In this document: one piece after another, positions 46,814-56,122 of the stretch
Layout: the number at the start of each line of letters is the position of its first letter
Position numbering within the stretch: position 1 is the first letter of the stretch
Assembly: GCF_015207755.1 (NCBI RefSeq)
Contig: NZ_JADEWH010000001.1
Span: forward strand, 787,963 to 851,962
Source of the DNA: Nodularia sp. LEGE 06071
GTDB lineage: Bacteria; Cyanobacteriota; Cyanobacteriia; Cyanobacteriales; Nostocaceae
Direction of reading: 5' to 3'
Length of the DNA: 64,000 nucleotides
Translations under genes and position numbers: made by a program
The notes under the pieces: model-generated
What the model saw: only the letters and a program-made list of their open reading frames with translations
What the model was told of the DNA's origin: nothing
Database searches by the model: none

Positions 46814-47506
46814 TTATGCTTCAATCAAAGGATGATAATCATCTGGGTTATTAAAACCTGCAATCCAAGCTGCTGCTTGATGACAATTTCTCATGTGAGG
46901 GGGAACGCGGAGGATATGAATGTGTCCTGTGGATGGACAGGTGACTTTTAAAACCATGAATGGTTCGTCATCTTCAAAGGGGATGTAAACAAGTTGACGT
47001 TCTCCACCTGCATCTTGATCGCGATCGCGAATTAAGCCCCCCACTTGCTGCAATAATGTCTCGTATCCCAAACGCTCAATTAGTACACGGCGTAACTCCA
47101 CATTTTCGATATTGAGAATATCCTGTCCTGTAATTGAGTCTGATGCAAAAGCCATCTGATCATTTACTTCCACACCTCGCCAGCGCAAGACGAAACCATG
47201 TCCCGCAGGTAAACTTGTAATTCCGCTATTAGCTAACTCAATTCCATGTGTGACGTGCAAACCTTGGGGAAGAGTAGTTAAATTCACACAGTCGCTGATA
47301 TCTAGGCTTTCACAGGTGAGGTTTTCCGGTAAATTGTAAATATCCGACGCGCCGCTTAAATTCAGATGACCCAAAACGCGCATCCCATCCCAGGCGCGAT
47401 GTGACAAAATCAGTTTTCGTGCTACTTCTGGAGATACAGGTTCATCACTGGGGCGTTGCTTAACTGGCTTTTTGGGGATACGCCCCTTCGACATCATATT
47501 TAGCAT
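46814..47506 (-). CDS. DUF6745-like protein with leucine-rich segment
   Basis: A 230-residue soluble protein. Residues about 45-110 show leucine-rich, LRR-like strands (LNLSGASDIYNLPENL, LDISDCVNLTTLPQGL). The C-terminal part (about 170-228, VLKVTCPSTGHIHILRVPP...CHQAAAWIAGF) matches what I recall of DUF6745. No function is known. Its ATG overlaps the stop codon of the preceding gene (sequence TAATG at 47504-47508), so translation is coupled and the two products probably act together. Met4 and Met5 are alternative starts. It faces the VWA gene tail to tail. Confidence 0.7.
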   Translation of the reverse strand: MLNMMSKGRIPKKPVKQRPSDEPVSPEVARKLILSHRAWDGMRVLGHLNLSGASDIYNLPENLTCESLDISDCVNLTTLPQGLHVTHGIELANSGITSLPAGHGFVLRWRGVEVNDQMAFASDSITGQDILNIENVELRRVLIERLGYETLLQQVGGLIRDRDQDAGGERQLVYIPFEDDEPFMVLKVTCPSTGHIHILRVPPHMRNCHQAAAWIAGFNNPDDYHPLIEA

Positions 47507-47805
47507 TAGTCCTCTACCTCTACATAAGCATCAGGACGGTATTCACGTTGTTTCCAGACCCGATAAAAGCCTTGGGGTAATTCGATTGCTCGATGTTCTT
47601 CATGTATTAAGGTAGCACTGGGTTGTTTGACTTCCAGAAATAGGTCACTACCATTTACCCACAATTGAACAGCTTCGGTTTGCTGGATGCGATGGCTATG
47701 TCCAGTAATTTCACCATGTGCGAGAGTAGCACCTGTGCGCTTTTGCACACTTACGGGTAAAGACGCAATTTTGCTGATGAGAACGTCACCATGTCTGTAA
47801 AGCAT
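47506..47805 (-). CDS. Small beta-rich protein with GHSH motif, coupled to the DUF6745-like gene
   Basis: A 99-residue protein starting MLYRHGDVLISKI, with a central HGEITGHSHRI motif, ATLIHEEHRAIELP and a C-terminal YRVWKQREYRPD. The pattern suggests a small beta barrel; histidines H30, H36, H38 and H69-72 could bind metal. Similar proteins occur in cyanobacterial chromosomes, plasmids and phages, with no established function. It is the first gene of a two-gene operon, with its stop overlapping the next start. It starts at ATG 47805, and no strong ribosome-binding site is seen. Confidence 0.7.
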   Translation of the reverse strand: MLYRHGDVLISKIASLPVSVQKRTGATLAHGEITGHSHRIQQTEAVQLWVNGSDLFLEVKQPSATLIHEEHRAIELPQGFYRVWKQREYRPDAYVEVED

Positions 47806-47869
47806 ATCAGTTTGGGGTTAGTTGCGATCGCTATACATCTTCTAATTTTATGGTACTTTGGGCGTTGAT

Positions 47870-47902
47870 TTCACGCAGAGGCGCAGAGTCGCAGAGAATT
47901 TG
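47870..47902 (+). repeat. GCAGAGGCGCAGAG-type repeat, left copy
   Basis: TTTCACGCAGAGGCGCAGAG with the following tcgcagagaa is almost identical to 5877-5910. An inverted copy at 48746-48782 lies on the other side of the AT-rich gene at 48007-48732. Confidence 0.8.
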
Positions 47903-48006
47903 AGAGTTGATAACTAAAAGTCAAAGTCTGCTTGACTTGACGTTAAATTTATACTCGTTTATTTTTAAACGATTAAGTTAAATGAACTACGTAAAAATGC
48001 GGAACT

Positions 48007-48732
48007 ATGAATAATCCAGATTTTTTTAATGATGAACTTCTCGAAAAATTAATTGAAACATTTTATGGCTACGGTAATTTCCAAGGAAAGTATTGGTTTA
48101 TTGGAATGGAAGAATCAGGAGGAGACTTTGAAAATATTCAAAAGAGAATAAATATATGGAGTGATAGAGGTAAAAAGGATATAGAAGATGTTGCAGAATA
48201 TCATATAGCTATGGGAGCATGGGATGCAAGATTACAACCAACTTGGAATAAATTAATTCGCATTGTATTAAGTGCCGCAGGAAAAGAAAATATTAATACA
48301 GAAGATGTCCTTAAATATCAAATGGAAGAATTAGGCAGAAAAGACAAGGACACTTGTTTATTAGAATTATTGCCTTTACCGTCACCCTCTCTCAAGCATT
48401 GGATATATAAGGATCATTCTCGGCTGAGTTATTTAACCGACAGAAATCAGTACGAAAAGCATTGTCTAGAAACCCGCATCAATACAATTAGTGAAAAAAT
48501 TAAAAAACATCAACCTAAAGCAGTTGTGTTTTATGGAACTAAATATGAATATTATTGGAGAACAATCACCAGAACAATAACAGACGTTGAGTTTTTACCA
48601 ACTTCATCAGGTTTCTTAACCTGTAGAAACAGTCAAACCGTATTTGTGATATCTAAACATCCTGTAGCTAATGGTTTAAAGAATGAATACTTCCATAACA
48701 TTGGTAAATTAATAGCTACTAACCCAACGTAA
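48007..48732 (+). CDS. Unknown protein resembling the uracil-DNA glycosylase fold
   Basis: A 241-residue soluble protein that I do not recognise by name. Order and spacing of motifs recall the uracil-DNA glycosylase superfamily: KYWFIGMEESGGDF (about 28-41) for the water-activating loop, LLPLPSP (about 120-126), AVVFYGTKYEYYW (about 172-184), and SKHPVANGLKNEYFHNIGKLI (about 215-235) for the HP-containing loop. If so, it could act on DNA or RNA bases, but catalytic residues cannot be assigned and a plain nucleotide-binding role is possible. The gene is AT-rich compared with its neighbours and is bracketed by inverted copies of a dispersed repeat. Start is ATG 48007. Confidence 0.6.
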   Translation: MNNPDFFNDELLEKLIETFYGYGNFQGKYWFIGMEESGGDFENIQKRINIWSDRGKKDIEDVAEYHIAMGAWDARLQPTWNKLIRIVLSAAGKENINTEDVLKYQMEELGRKDKDTCLLELLPLPSPSLKHWIYKDHSRLSYLTDRNQYEKHCLETRINTISEKIKKHQPKAVVFYGTKYEYYWRTITRTITDVEFLPTSSGFLTCRNSQTVFVISKHPVANGLKNEYFHNIGKLIATNPT

Positions 48733-48745
48733 AATCCCAACTCCT

Positions 48746-48782
48746 CCTACTCTCTGCGCCTCTGCGTCTCTGCGTGACAAAA
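48746..48782 (-). repeat. GCAGAGGCGCAGAG-type repeat, right inverted copy
   Basis: ctactctctgcgcctctgcg followed by tctctgcgtgacaaa is the reverse complement form of the repeat at 47870-47902. It ends at the stop codon of the amidase gene. Confidence 0.8.
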
Positions 48783-48783
48783 A

Positions 48784-50556
48784 TCATCGATTAAACCACT
48801 CCACAACACCCTCAGCCAAAACCTTCGCTAACCTCCTTTGTTCCTGAACATCCATCGCCAATTCAAAATCATCAGGGTTACTCATAAAACCCAACTCCAA
48901 TAAAACCGATGGCGCAGAATGGGGACGAGTCAGCGCTAAATTATTCCAATACACCCCAAAAGAAGACCTACCTAAATTTTGCACTAACCGATTTTGCAGC
49001 AACACAGCTAAACTGTGCGCCTGGGGATGATACCAATAACTGCTGACACCCTGCGTATTTTCCGCGTCGCCATCATCAGCCAAAAATCGATAATGAAAAG
49101 TCAGTGCGATGCCTACGGCGGGCGAAGCCATCGCGGGTTGTTTTTGATCTATCATTTTCTGACGTGCCACCAAAGACAAATCCCGGTCATCTTCCCTAGT
49201 CATCACCACTGTTGCACCTCGCTGTACTAATTCATCCCGCAACAGTTTTGTAACTACCAAATTTAAATCTTTAGCTAAATAACCTGTCGGTCCTGCTGCA
49301 CCTAATTCTTCGCCACCATGTCCGGCGTTCAGCAGAATTTTCAACCCAGATAAAGGTTGTCGTTGTCTGCGGGGAATAGCCGGGGGATGACGCAAACTTA
49401 AAACCAAGCTTGTATCTTGGTATTGCAGGTTATAACCCCATTGTTGGTCTTTTTTGAGGTTAAAGGTATATTTCACCGTCCCTGGAGCTATTTGCTGCCA
49501 ATCCAGACGAGAAATCAAGGGGTTATCATCGAGGCGAATTGTGTCTGTTTGGGCAGTGGTGTTATGCAACGTCAGGGTAAATGTTTTATCCCCCTGTTCA
49601 ACACTGACGGGTACAGGGACTTGTAGAGGAAAAACTATTTCTGTTGCTGTTGGTAATTGCCGGGATATTATACTGCGAATCATTGAGCGTGGGGGAATTG
49701 CGCCTGGAATCATCCGAGTTTCTTGACTATGAATCCAACCTCCATAATCTAAACGCAACCAATCGCCTTCTTTTGCTGTAACAGATGCTCTCACACCTTT
49801 GGGTAAAGGCGTTAAGCGTGAATCAGTGGTACTGGGCCCTGTCCGCGCCACACCAGCCTCAGCTATCACTTCGACTACTGGGAGTTTGGCTAAGGAAAGG
49901 CTTTGAATCTTCCCTGCACTAATTTGAGTTATGGTTTCGCCATTGAGAGTTAATTGAAATTCTGGTTTTTCTTCCTCTTCTAAGATTGCTAATATTGTGC
50001 ATCCCTGATATTTACCTGGGATAACTTGATTTATAGGTTGATTTTTATTTAGATAAATTGCTGAATTACTGGGCAGAGATATTTGTTCTTGCTGCGGTGA
50101 TAATTTAACAGTTTGCTGTCCAAATTTGACATTTAAACTAGCATTGGGAGAAGCGATCGCACTAAAACAAATCTCTTCTCCTGGTAGTCGGGAAATATCA
50201 AGTTTAGGAGTTAGGGAATCTTCAATAAAAGCTAATTCTTGTGGTATTTTTGGCTGAGAATCAACCCTAGTTACCTGCATCTGAATTTCTTGATTTTGGT
50301 AACGTACAGTAAACAGATTTTCTCCCACCTCCAAGGGAAAGCTAGGGGCAAAATGTCCAGATTTGCTGCGATTAATTACCTGATTATTAATGATAACTTG
50401 TCCCCTGGGTGGTGCAGTCCCCAGGAGAAATATTTTATCTGTATTAGTTTCGTGGTTTGCTGGCGGATAAACCACCTTGAGCGTGTTTGCTTGCGCCCAA
50501 GCTAGGGTGGGAGTTGTGAGAGAACCGAGAATGATTAATCCGATAAGCGATCGCAT
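48784..50556 (-). CDS. amiC2: AmiC-type N-acetylmuramoyl-L-alanine amidase, possibly inactive paralogue
   Basis: The 590 residues comprise a signal peptide (MRSLIGLIILGSLTTPTLAWA), AMIN-like/SH3-like beta regions (about 30-270), an AMIN domain (about 285-385) and an Amidase_3 domain (about 405-590). Such periplasmic amidases cut peptidoglycan and drill the septal nanopores for cell-cell communication in Anabaena and Nostoc. In the paired gene the zinc ligands are His, Glu, His and the catalytic base is Glu. Here H413, H488 and E554 remain, but the glutamate ligand is A428 (GYLAKD instead of GYxEKD). Also, seven residues (MASPAVG, 476-482) are inserted just before the second His by a 21-base repeat. 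Zinc binding is probably impaired. Symbol is assigned by order relative to amiC1. ATG 50556. Confidence 0.85.
   Translation of the reverse strand: MRSLIGLIILGSLTTPTLAWAQANTLKVVYPPANHETNTDKIFLLGTAPPRGQVIINNQVINRSKSGHFAPSFPLEVGENLFTVRYQNQEIQMQVTRVDSQPKIPQELAFIEDSLTPKLDISRLPGEEICFSAIASPNASLNVKFGQQTVKLSPQQEQISLPSNSAIYLNKNQPINQVIPGKYQGCTILAILEEEEKPEFQLTLNGETITQISAGKIQSLSLAKLPVVEVIAEAGVARTGPSTTDSRLTPLPKGVRASVTAKEGDWLRLDYGGWIHSQETRMIPGAIPPRSMIRSIISRQLPTATEIVFPLQVPVPVSVEQGDKTFTLTLHNTTAQTDTIRLDDNPLISRLDWQQIAPGTVKYTFNLKKDQQWGYNLQYQDTSLVLSLRHPPAIPRRQRQPLSGLKILLNAGHGGEELGAAGPTGYLAKDLNLVVTKLLRDELVQRGATVVMTREDDRDLSLVARQKMIDQKQPAMASPAVGIALTFHYRFLADDGDAENTQGVSSYWYHPQAHSLAVLLQNRLVQNLGRSSFGVYWNNLALTRPHSAPSVLLELGFMSNPDDFELAMDVQEQRRLAKVLAEGVVEWFNR
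49111..49131. repeat. 21-base repeat inserted within a HIP1 site of the amidase gene
   Basis: gcctacggcgggcgaagccat lies exactly between GCGAT (49106-49110) and CGC (49132-49134). Removing it restores GCGATCGC and the sequence of the paralogue at this place. It adds seven codons in frame. Confidence 0.85.
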
Positions 50557-50574
50557 GATTGAGGGATGTTTTGG

Positions 50575-50687
50575 TGGGTTACGACGAAAATGAAATTCGC
50601 CATCAAAAAAGATTTATCGCCGTAAAGGTGGGTTACGACGGTACAAACCTTTTCCAGAAAATATAATTTATCGCCGTCTAACCCACC
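50575..50687. repeat. GGTGGGTTACGACGG repeat cluster between the amidase genes
   Basis: ggtgggttacgacg occurs twice (about 50571 and 50625), and the inverted form ctaacccaccctacg precedes the stop of amiC1. The arrangement can fold into a hairpin in the shared transcript. The same words occur near 46765 and 58780. Confidence 0.6.
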
Positions 50688-52484
50688 CTACGTTTTAAAC
50701 CACTCTACAACTCCCTCAGCCAAAACCTTTGCTAACTTTTTCTGTTCTTGGGGATTTGTCAGCCATTCAAATTCTTGGGGGTTAATCATAAAACCCAATT
50801 CTAATAAAACAGATGGCGCAGCATGGGGACGTGTCAGCGCTAAGTTGTTCCAAAATACGCCATAGTCAGGTCTATTTAGCTTTTTGACTAGATAATCTTG
50901 CATAAATATAGCTAAGTTATGAGCTTGGGGATGATACCAGAAAGTGCCGATTCCCTTGGTATTCTCTGCATCACCGCTATCGGGTAAAGCATTGTAATGT
51001 ACAGAAAGTGCGATCGCTGGTTCTTCTCGATCTATCATGGCCATGCGATCGCCCAGGGAAACGTCAATATCAGTATCCCTAGTCATGACTACTCTGGCTC
51101 CTAATTTCAGCAATTCATCGCGGAATAACTTGGACACGACTAAATTGACTTCTTTTTCTGGATATCCAGTCGGACCCACTGAACCTGATTCTTTGCCACC
51201 ATGTCCGGGATCGAGTAGAATCTTAATGCCAGATAGTGGTTTTTGTCTGTCCCTCCCGATAGTTGGCGGATGACGCAAAGCTAAAATCAGGGTTGTGTCG
51301 TCGTATCTGAGCTTATATCCCCACTGTTGAGCTTTTTTGAGGTTAAAGGTGTATTGAGCTTGCCCTGCAACTACCTGCTGCCAATCGAGACGAGAAATTA
51401 AGGGGTCATCATCGAGGCGAATTGTGTCTGTTTGGGCAGTGGTGTTGTAAAGTGTGAGAGTGAAATTATCATCGCTTTGTTGCACACTCACTGGTACAGG
51501 AACTTGTAGAGGGAAAACTATTTCTGTGGCACTAGGAAGCCGACGATATCCGACACTACGAATAGTTGTGCGTGGCGGAATTGCACCTGGTAAAACTCGA
51601 GTTTCCTGACTATTAATCCAACCGCCATAGTCGAGACGCAACCATTCACCTTCACGCCCTGTCACTGATGCTTTTGTTCCTTTGGGAAGTGGAGTGAGTC
51701 GGGAATAATCGGTACTGGGGCCTGTACGCGCTACCCCTGCATCTGCTACCACCTCGGCAACTTCTAAGTTTGCAGGTGAGAGAATTTGAATTTTTCCAGT
51801 TCCTGGTTGAGTTATCGTCTTTCCGTTGAGTGTTAGTTGAAATTCCGGTTTACCCAAATCTCCCACTTTAGCAGCAGAAATGATGTTGTTAGCAGAGGAG
51901 GGGGAACCAGGTTGTTCAACTGTAGTGCAACCTTCATACTTTCCTGGGGTAGACTGGGCAGTAGGCTGGTTACTTCCTGTGAGGGCGGCAGAATTACTTG
52001 GTAGTTTTACCTGCTGAGATTGGGGTGCAAGAGAAATAGTTTGATTTGCCAGATTGACAGATACACTGGCATTAGGGGGTGCGATGGCGCTAAAGCAAAT
52101 TAATTCTCCCGGTAGTCTGGCAATGTCGGCTGCTGGAATCAGAGAATCTTTGGCAAAGGCTAATCCTTGAGGTAACTCAGGCTGTGTCGCTAACCTTGTA
52201 ACTTGAATTTTTAGTTCTTGATTTTGGTGACGTACAGCAAAGAGATTCTCTCCCAACTGCAAAGGAAAACTTGGCGCAAAATGGCCTGCTTGACTGCGGT
52301 TAATTGGCTTACCATTGATGAGAACCTGTCCATCTGGTGGCGCTGTGCCAATCAAGAAGATTTTTTCTGCGCTTGTTTGGTGATTGTTTGCCGGATAAAC
52401 AACCAAAAATGATGATCTTGCCAATGCTACTACAGAGGAGGTAACAATCAACCCTAATATTAGTAATCCTAGAAGTTTTTTCAC
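50688..52484 (-). CDS. amiC1: AmiC-type N-acetylmuramoyl-L-alanine amidase
   Basis: About 598 residues, the intact partner of the neighbouring amidase. Signal peptide MKKLLGLLILGLIVTSSVVALA; beta-rich AMIN/SH3-like regions (about 25-400); Amidase_3 domain (about 424-598). All ligands are present (counted from the GTG start): H428 in DPGHGG, E443 in GYPEKE, H496 in SVHYN, and catalytic E562 in LLELGFM. The enzyme hydrolyses the amide between N-acetylmuramate and L-Ala in peptidoglycan; tandem AmiC1/AmiC2 genes in Anabaena are needed for septal nanopores and filament communication. The frame is open to TTG 52526, but GTG 52484 directly precedes the signal peptide and is preferred. It is divergent from pyrG, and the second amidase follows after about 130 bases. 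Confidence 0.9.
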   Translation of the reverse strand: MKKLLGLLILGLIVTSSVVALARSSFLVVYPANNHQTSAEKIFLIGTAPPDGQVLINGKPINRSQAGHFAPSFPLQLGENLFAVRHQNQELKIQVTRLATQPELPQGLAFAKDSLIPAADIARLPGELICFSAIAPPNASVSVNLANQTISLAPQSQQVKLPSNSAALTGSNQPTAQSTPGKYEGCTTVEQPGSPSSANNIISAAKVGDLGKPEFQLTLNGKTITQPGTGKIQILSPANLEVAEVVADAGVARTGPSTDYSRLTPLPKGTKASVTGREGEWLRLDYGGWINSQETRVLPGAIPPRTTIRSVGYRRLPSATEIVFPLQVPVPVSVQQSDDNFTLTLYNTTAQTDTIRLDDDPLISRLDWQQVVAGQAQYTFNLKKAQQWGYKLRYDDTTLILALRHPPTIGRDRQKPLSGIKILLDPGHGGKESGSVGPTGYPEKEVNLVVSKLFRDELLKLGARVVMTRDTDIDVSLGDRMAMIDREEPAIALSVHYNALPDSGDAENTKGIGTFWYHPQAHNLAIFMQDYLVKKLNRPDYGVFWNNLALTRPHAAPSVLLELGFMINPQEFEWLTNPQEQKKLAKVLAEGVVEWFKT

Positions 52485-52544
52485 GACAACAGCACAAAAG
52501 ATTTCACCACAGACACTGTGGCACAATTACGGGATGTTTTTTGA

Positions 52545-54212
<1,668 letters not shown>

Positions 54213-54214
54213 AC

Positions 54215-54255
54215 AATTCAAAACTCAAGAAAATCACTTTTTTGAGTTTTGAATT
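54215..54255 (+). terminator. Stem-loop after pyrG
   Basis: AATTCAAAACTCAA (54215-54228) pairs perfectly with TTGAGTTTTGAATT (54242-54255), 14 pairs, right after the stop codon. The stem is AT-rich and there is no separate T run, so it may protect the 3' end as much as terminate. Confidence 0.55.
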
Positions 54256-54345
54256 AGTACTAAGCAACATTAACTTAGGACTTGAGGATATTTTCCTTTA
54301 TATATAGGGTGCATCATTCATAAACTTCAAACTTAAGGAGATGTT

Positions 54346-54765
54346 GTGGCGTACTGGGTGAAAATCCTTTACGATAGGAAAAAATATGTGGTCAATTTTG
54401 ATCGTGTTAATGCTTTTTGTTATGAAAAGAACGGCAGAGTAACCTTTTGGCTACCTGATTGCGCCATTCCTATTGTGCTGAATCCACAGACTCATTTAGA
54501 AGAGTATCAAAAAATTAAAGAATATATACAATCTGTTACCGGGTTAGAACTAGAAGATGCCTATTGGGTGAAAATTATTTATGAGCAAAAGGAATATATA
54601 ATTAACCTCACCTGTATTAGTTCCTTTTGTCAAGAAACTAATGGCAGAATCACATTTTGGTTACCTGACGGGACTATCCCCATTATTATTAGCCCCGTAA
54701 GTAATCCAGAATCTTATGAGAAAGTTTTAAAATTTGTGCAAAAGTCAACCGGATATTCTTTGTAA
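54346..54765 (+). CDS. Internally duplicated small protein of unknown function
   Basis: A 139-residue protein made of two homologous halves, about 1-68 and 71-139. Each reads YWVKIxYxxKxYxxNxxxxxxFCxExNGRxTFWLPDxxIPIxxxP, followed by a helix (YxKxxxxxxxxTG). Each half carries one conserved Cys in the FCxE position. It looks like a beta-strand-rich soluble fold with a pseudo-twofold axis; no function is known. The start is GTG 54346, supported by a perfect AAGGAG five bases upstream; ATG 54341 is out of frame. No membrane or signal segment is present. Confidence 0.7.
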   Translation: MAYWVKILYDRKKYVVNFDRVNAFCYEKNGRVTFWLPDCAIPIVLNPQTHLEEYQKIKEYIQSVTGLELEDAYWVKIIYEQKEYIINLTCISSFCQETNGRITFWLPDGTIPIIISPVSNPESYEKVLKFVQKSTGYSL

Positions 54766-54783
54766 TGAAAATGGGGAGTGGGG

Positions 54784-54840
54784 GAAGAAGCAGGGGAGCA
54801 GGGAGCAGGGAGCAGGGGAGAAGAAGCAGGGAGCAGGGGA
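54784..54840 (+). repeat. AGCAGGGG-type purine repeat
   Basis: Seven or so loosely tandem copies of gcaggggag/gcagggagc. The same words occur around 1840-1870, 24030-24050 and 46728-46760. Purine-rich slippage repeats of this type are typical of Nostocales spacers. Confidence 0.7.
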
Positions 54841-54851
54841 AAAGAAACTTT

Positions 54852-54925
54852 CCAATGACCAATGACTAATGACCAATGACTAATGACCAATGACTAATGA
54901 CCAATGACTAATGACCAATGACTAA
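54852..54925 (-). repeat. 14-base tandem repeat overlapping the 3' end of the ROK gene
   Basis: Four full units of CCAATGACTAATGA with partial units at both ends (each a pair of heptamers). The stop codon of the ROK kinase gene (54908-54910) lies inside it, so the last residues LVIGH are encoded by the repeat. It belongs to the heptamer STRR type. Confidence 0.9.
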
Positions 54926-55801
54926 CGATGCCAATTTTGCTGCACCTACCATTCCCGCCGAATTGCCCAATTCTGCTGGTAAAATTTGCAATTTGGCGCG
55001 AGATGTCGGCATGACTCGCTGCTCAATTTCTGCCTGAACTGCGGGGAAAAAAAACTCAAAGCTAGCACTGATACCACCACCAATAATAATTGCTTGCGGT
55101 GTCAACACGTAAATCAAACTAGCTAAACCAATACCCAAATTCCTACCATATTCTTGCCAAAAAGTCAATGCTGCCATATCTCCCTGTGCGGCCAGTGCGC
55201 CTAACTCGGCGGGTTCCTTACCTGTGCGGCGACGAATTGCTGTAATGGAAGCATACTGTTCCAAAGAACCGGAATTGCCACTCTTACAGATAGGGCCATC
55301 GGGGTTTAAAGTAATTAAACCCAGTTCCCCAGCTGCGCCTTGATGACCGACAAACAGTTTACCGTCCAAAATAATCGCACCACCCACCCCAGTCCCCAAG
55401 GTCAACAAAATCAGATTTTGAAAGTGGCGACCGGCACCCAACCAATGTTCTGCTAATCCTGCACAGTTGGCATCGTTAGCAATCACGGTAGGTTTACCAG
55501 TTTTCGCTTCTAACCAGTCTGCTAAAGGCACATTTTGCCATCCCGGTAAGTTAATGGCGATTTGGGCAATGCGTCCGGTTGTATCAGCAGGCCCTGGAGT
55601 ACCCACACCAATAGCCACAGCTTGATCATACGGGTCAACTTGAGCGATCGCATCTACCATAACAGCTAGAACTGCTTCTGGTGTCGATGGTTGGGGAGTT
55701 GCTACAGTCAAAGATTGTAAGCAAGTACCATCTGCTTGGAACCGTCCCAGCTTAATCGCTGTTCCCCCCACATCAATACCGATGAATTGTGAATTAACCA
55801 C
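54908..55801 (-). CDS. ROK family sugar kinase (probable glucokinase)
   Basis: The 297-residue ASKHA-fold kinase has GIDVGGTAIKLG (phosphate loop 1, about 8-19), NDANCAGLAEHWLGAG (catalytic Asp, about 104-119) and LLTLGTGVGGAIILDGKLF (about 131-149). The ROK zinc motif is altered: the expected GHxxxxxxxxxCxCGxxGCLE reads GHQGAAGELGLITLN...CKSGNSGSLEQYAS, with one clear Cys. It should phosphorylate glucose or a related hexose with ATP; this is the usual cyanobacterial glucokinase type. Start is GTG 55801, with a weak ribosome-binding site. The final residues and stop come from a tandem-repeat array. Confidence 0.87.
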   Translation of the reverse strand: MVNSQFIGIDVGGTAIKLGRFQADGTCLQSLTVATPQPSTPEAVLAVMVDAIAQVDPYDQAVAIGVGTPGPADTTGRIAQIAINLPGWQNVPLADWLEAKTGKPTVIANDANCAGLAEHWLGAGRHFQNLILLTLGTGVGGAIILDGKLFVGHQGAAGELGLITLNPDGPICKSGNSGSLEQYASITAIRRRTGKEPAELGALAAQGDMAALTFWQEYGRNLGIGLASLIYVLTPQAIIIGGGISASFEFFFPAVQAEIEQRVMPTSRAKLQILPAELGNSAGMVGAAKLASLVIGH

Positions 55802-55839
55802 CTGAAAAAATATAAGACAGACCTAACCTATGTAGTAAT

Positions 55840-56043
55840 TTAGCTTTTTTGGGTTTTATCCCGCAAAAATTCCGATTTTTCGATTTTTTTGACAGCCACA
55901 GGTGAACTCGTAACCATTGCCGAATGAAAACTTGATGGTAGCTGCCAAGCTGTCATCGGTGTACCCCGTAATAAACCGGACAGGGCGATAGACAGCATAA
56001 ACCCACCAGTAGCAGCCGCAATTAAAGAAATATGATCTTTCAC
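55840..56043 (-). CDS. Small single-pass membrane protein
   Basis: A 67-residue protein beginning with GTG 56043, preceded by GAGAGAG at four to five bases. One hydrophobic helix (about 5-24, ISLIAAATGGFMLSIALSG) is followed by a polar Ser/Lys-rich tail. No function is known. A second frame (56068-55856) overlaps it but has many Cys/Phe and no ribosome-binding site, so I choose this one. It lies between the ABC permease and the ROK kinase on the same strand. Its reality rests on the start signal and the clean membrane helix. Confidence 0.5.
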   Translation of the reverse strand: MKDHISLIAAATGGFMLSIALSGLLRGTPMTAWQLPSSFHSAMVTSSPVAVKKIEKSEFLRDKTQKS

Positions 56044-56122
56044 TTAACTCTCTCGGTAATAACTTCAAAAATATGTAGACGCAGAAATACTCAGTTAGAT
56101 GCCATTAAAACTTCATTTTTGA

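Noticed and set aside
54852..54925. Regular direct repeats that could suggest a CRISPR array
   Set aside because: The unit is 14 bases in strict tandem with no unique spacers; it is a heptamer STRR array.
55856..56068. 70-codon frame overlapping the small membrane protein gene
   Set aside because: It is Cys/Phe-rich without a start signal; the overlapping frame from GTG 56043 has a clear membrane helix and GAGAGAG before it.
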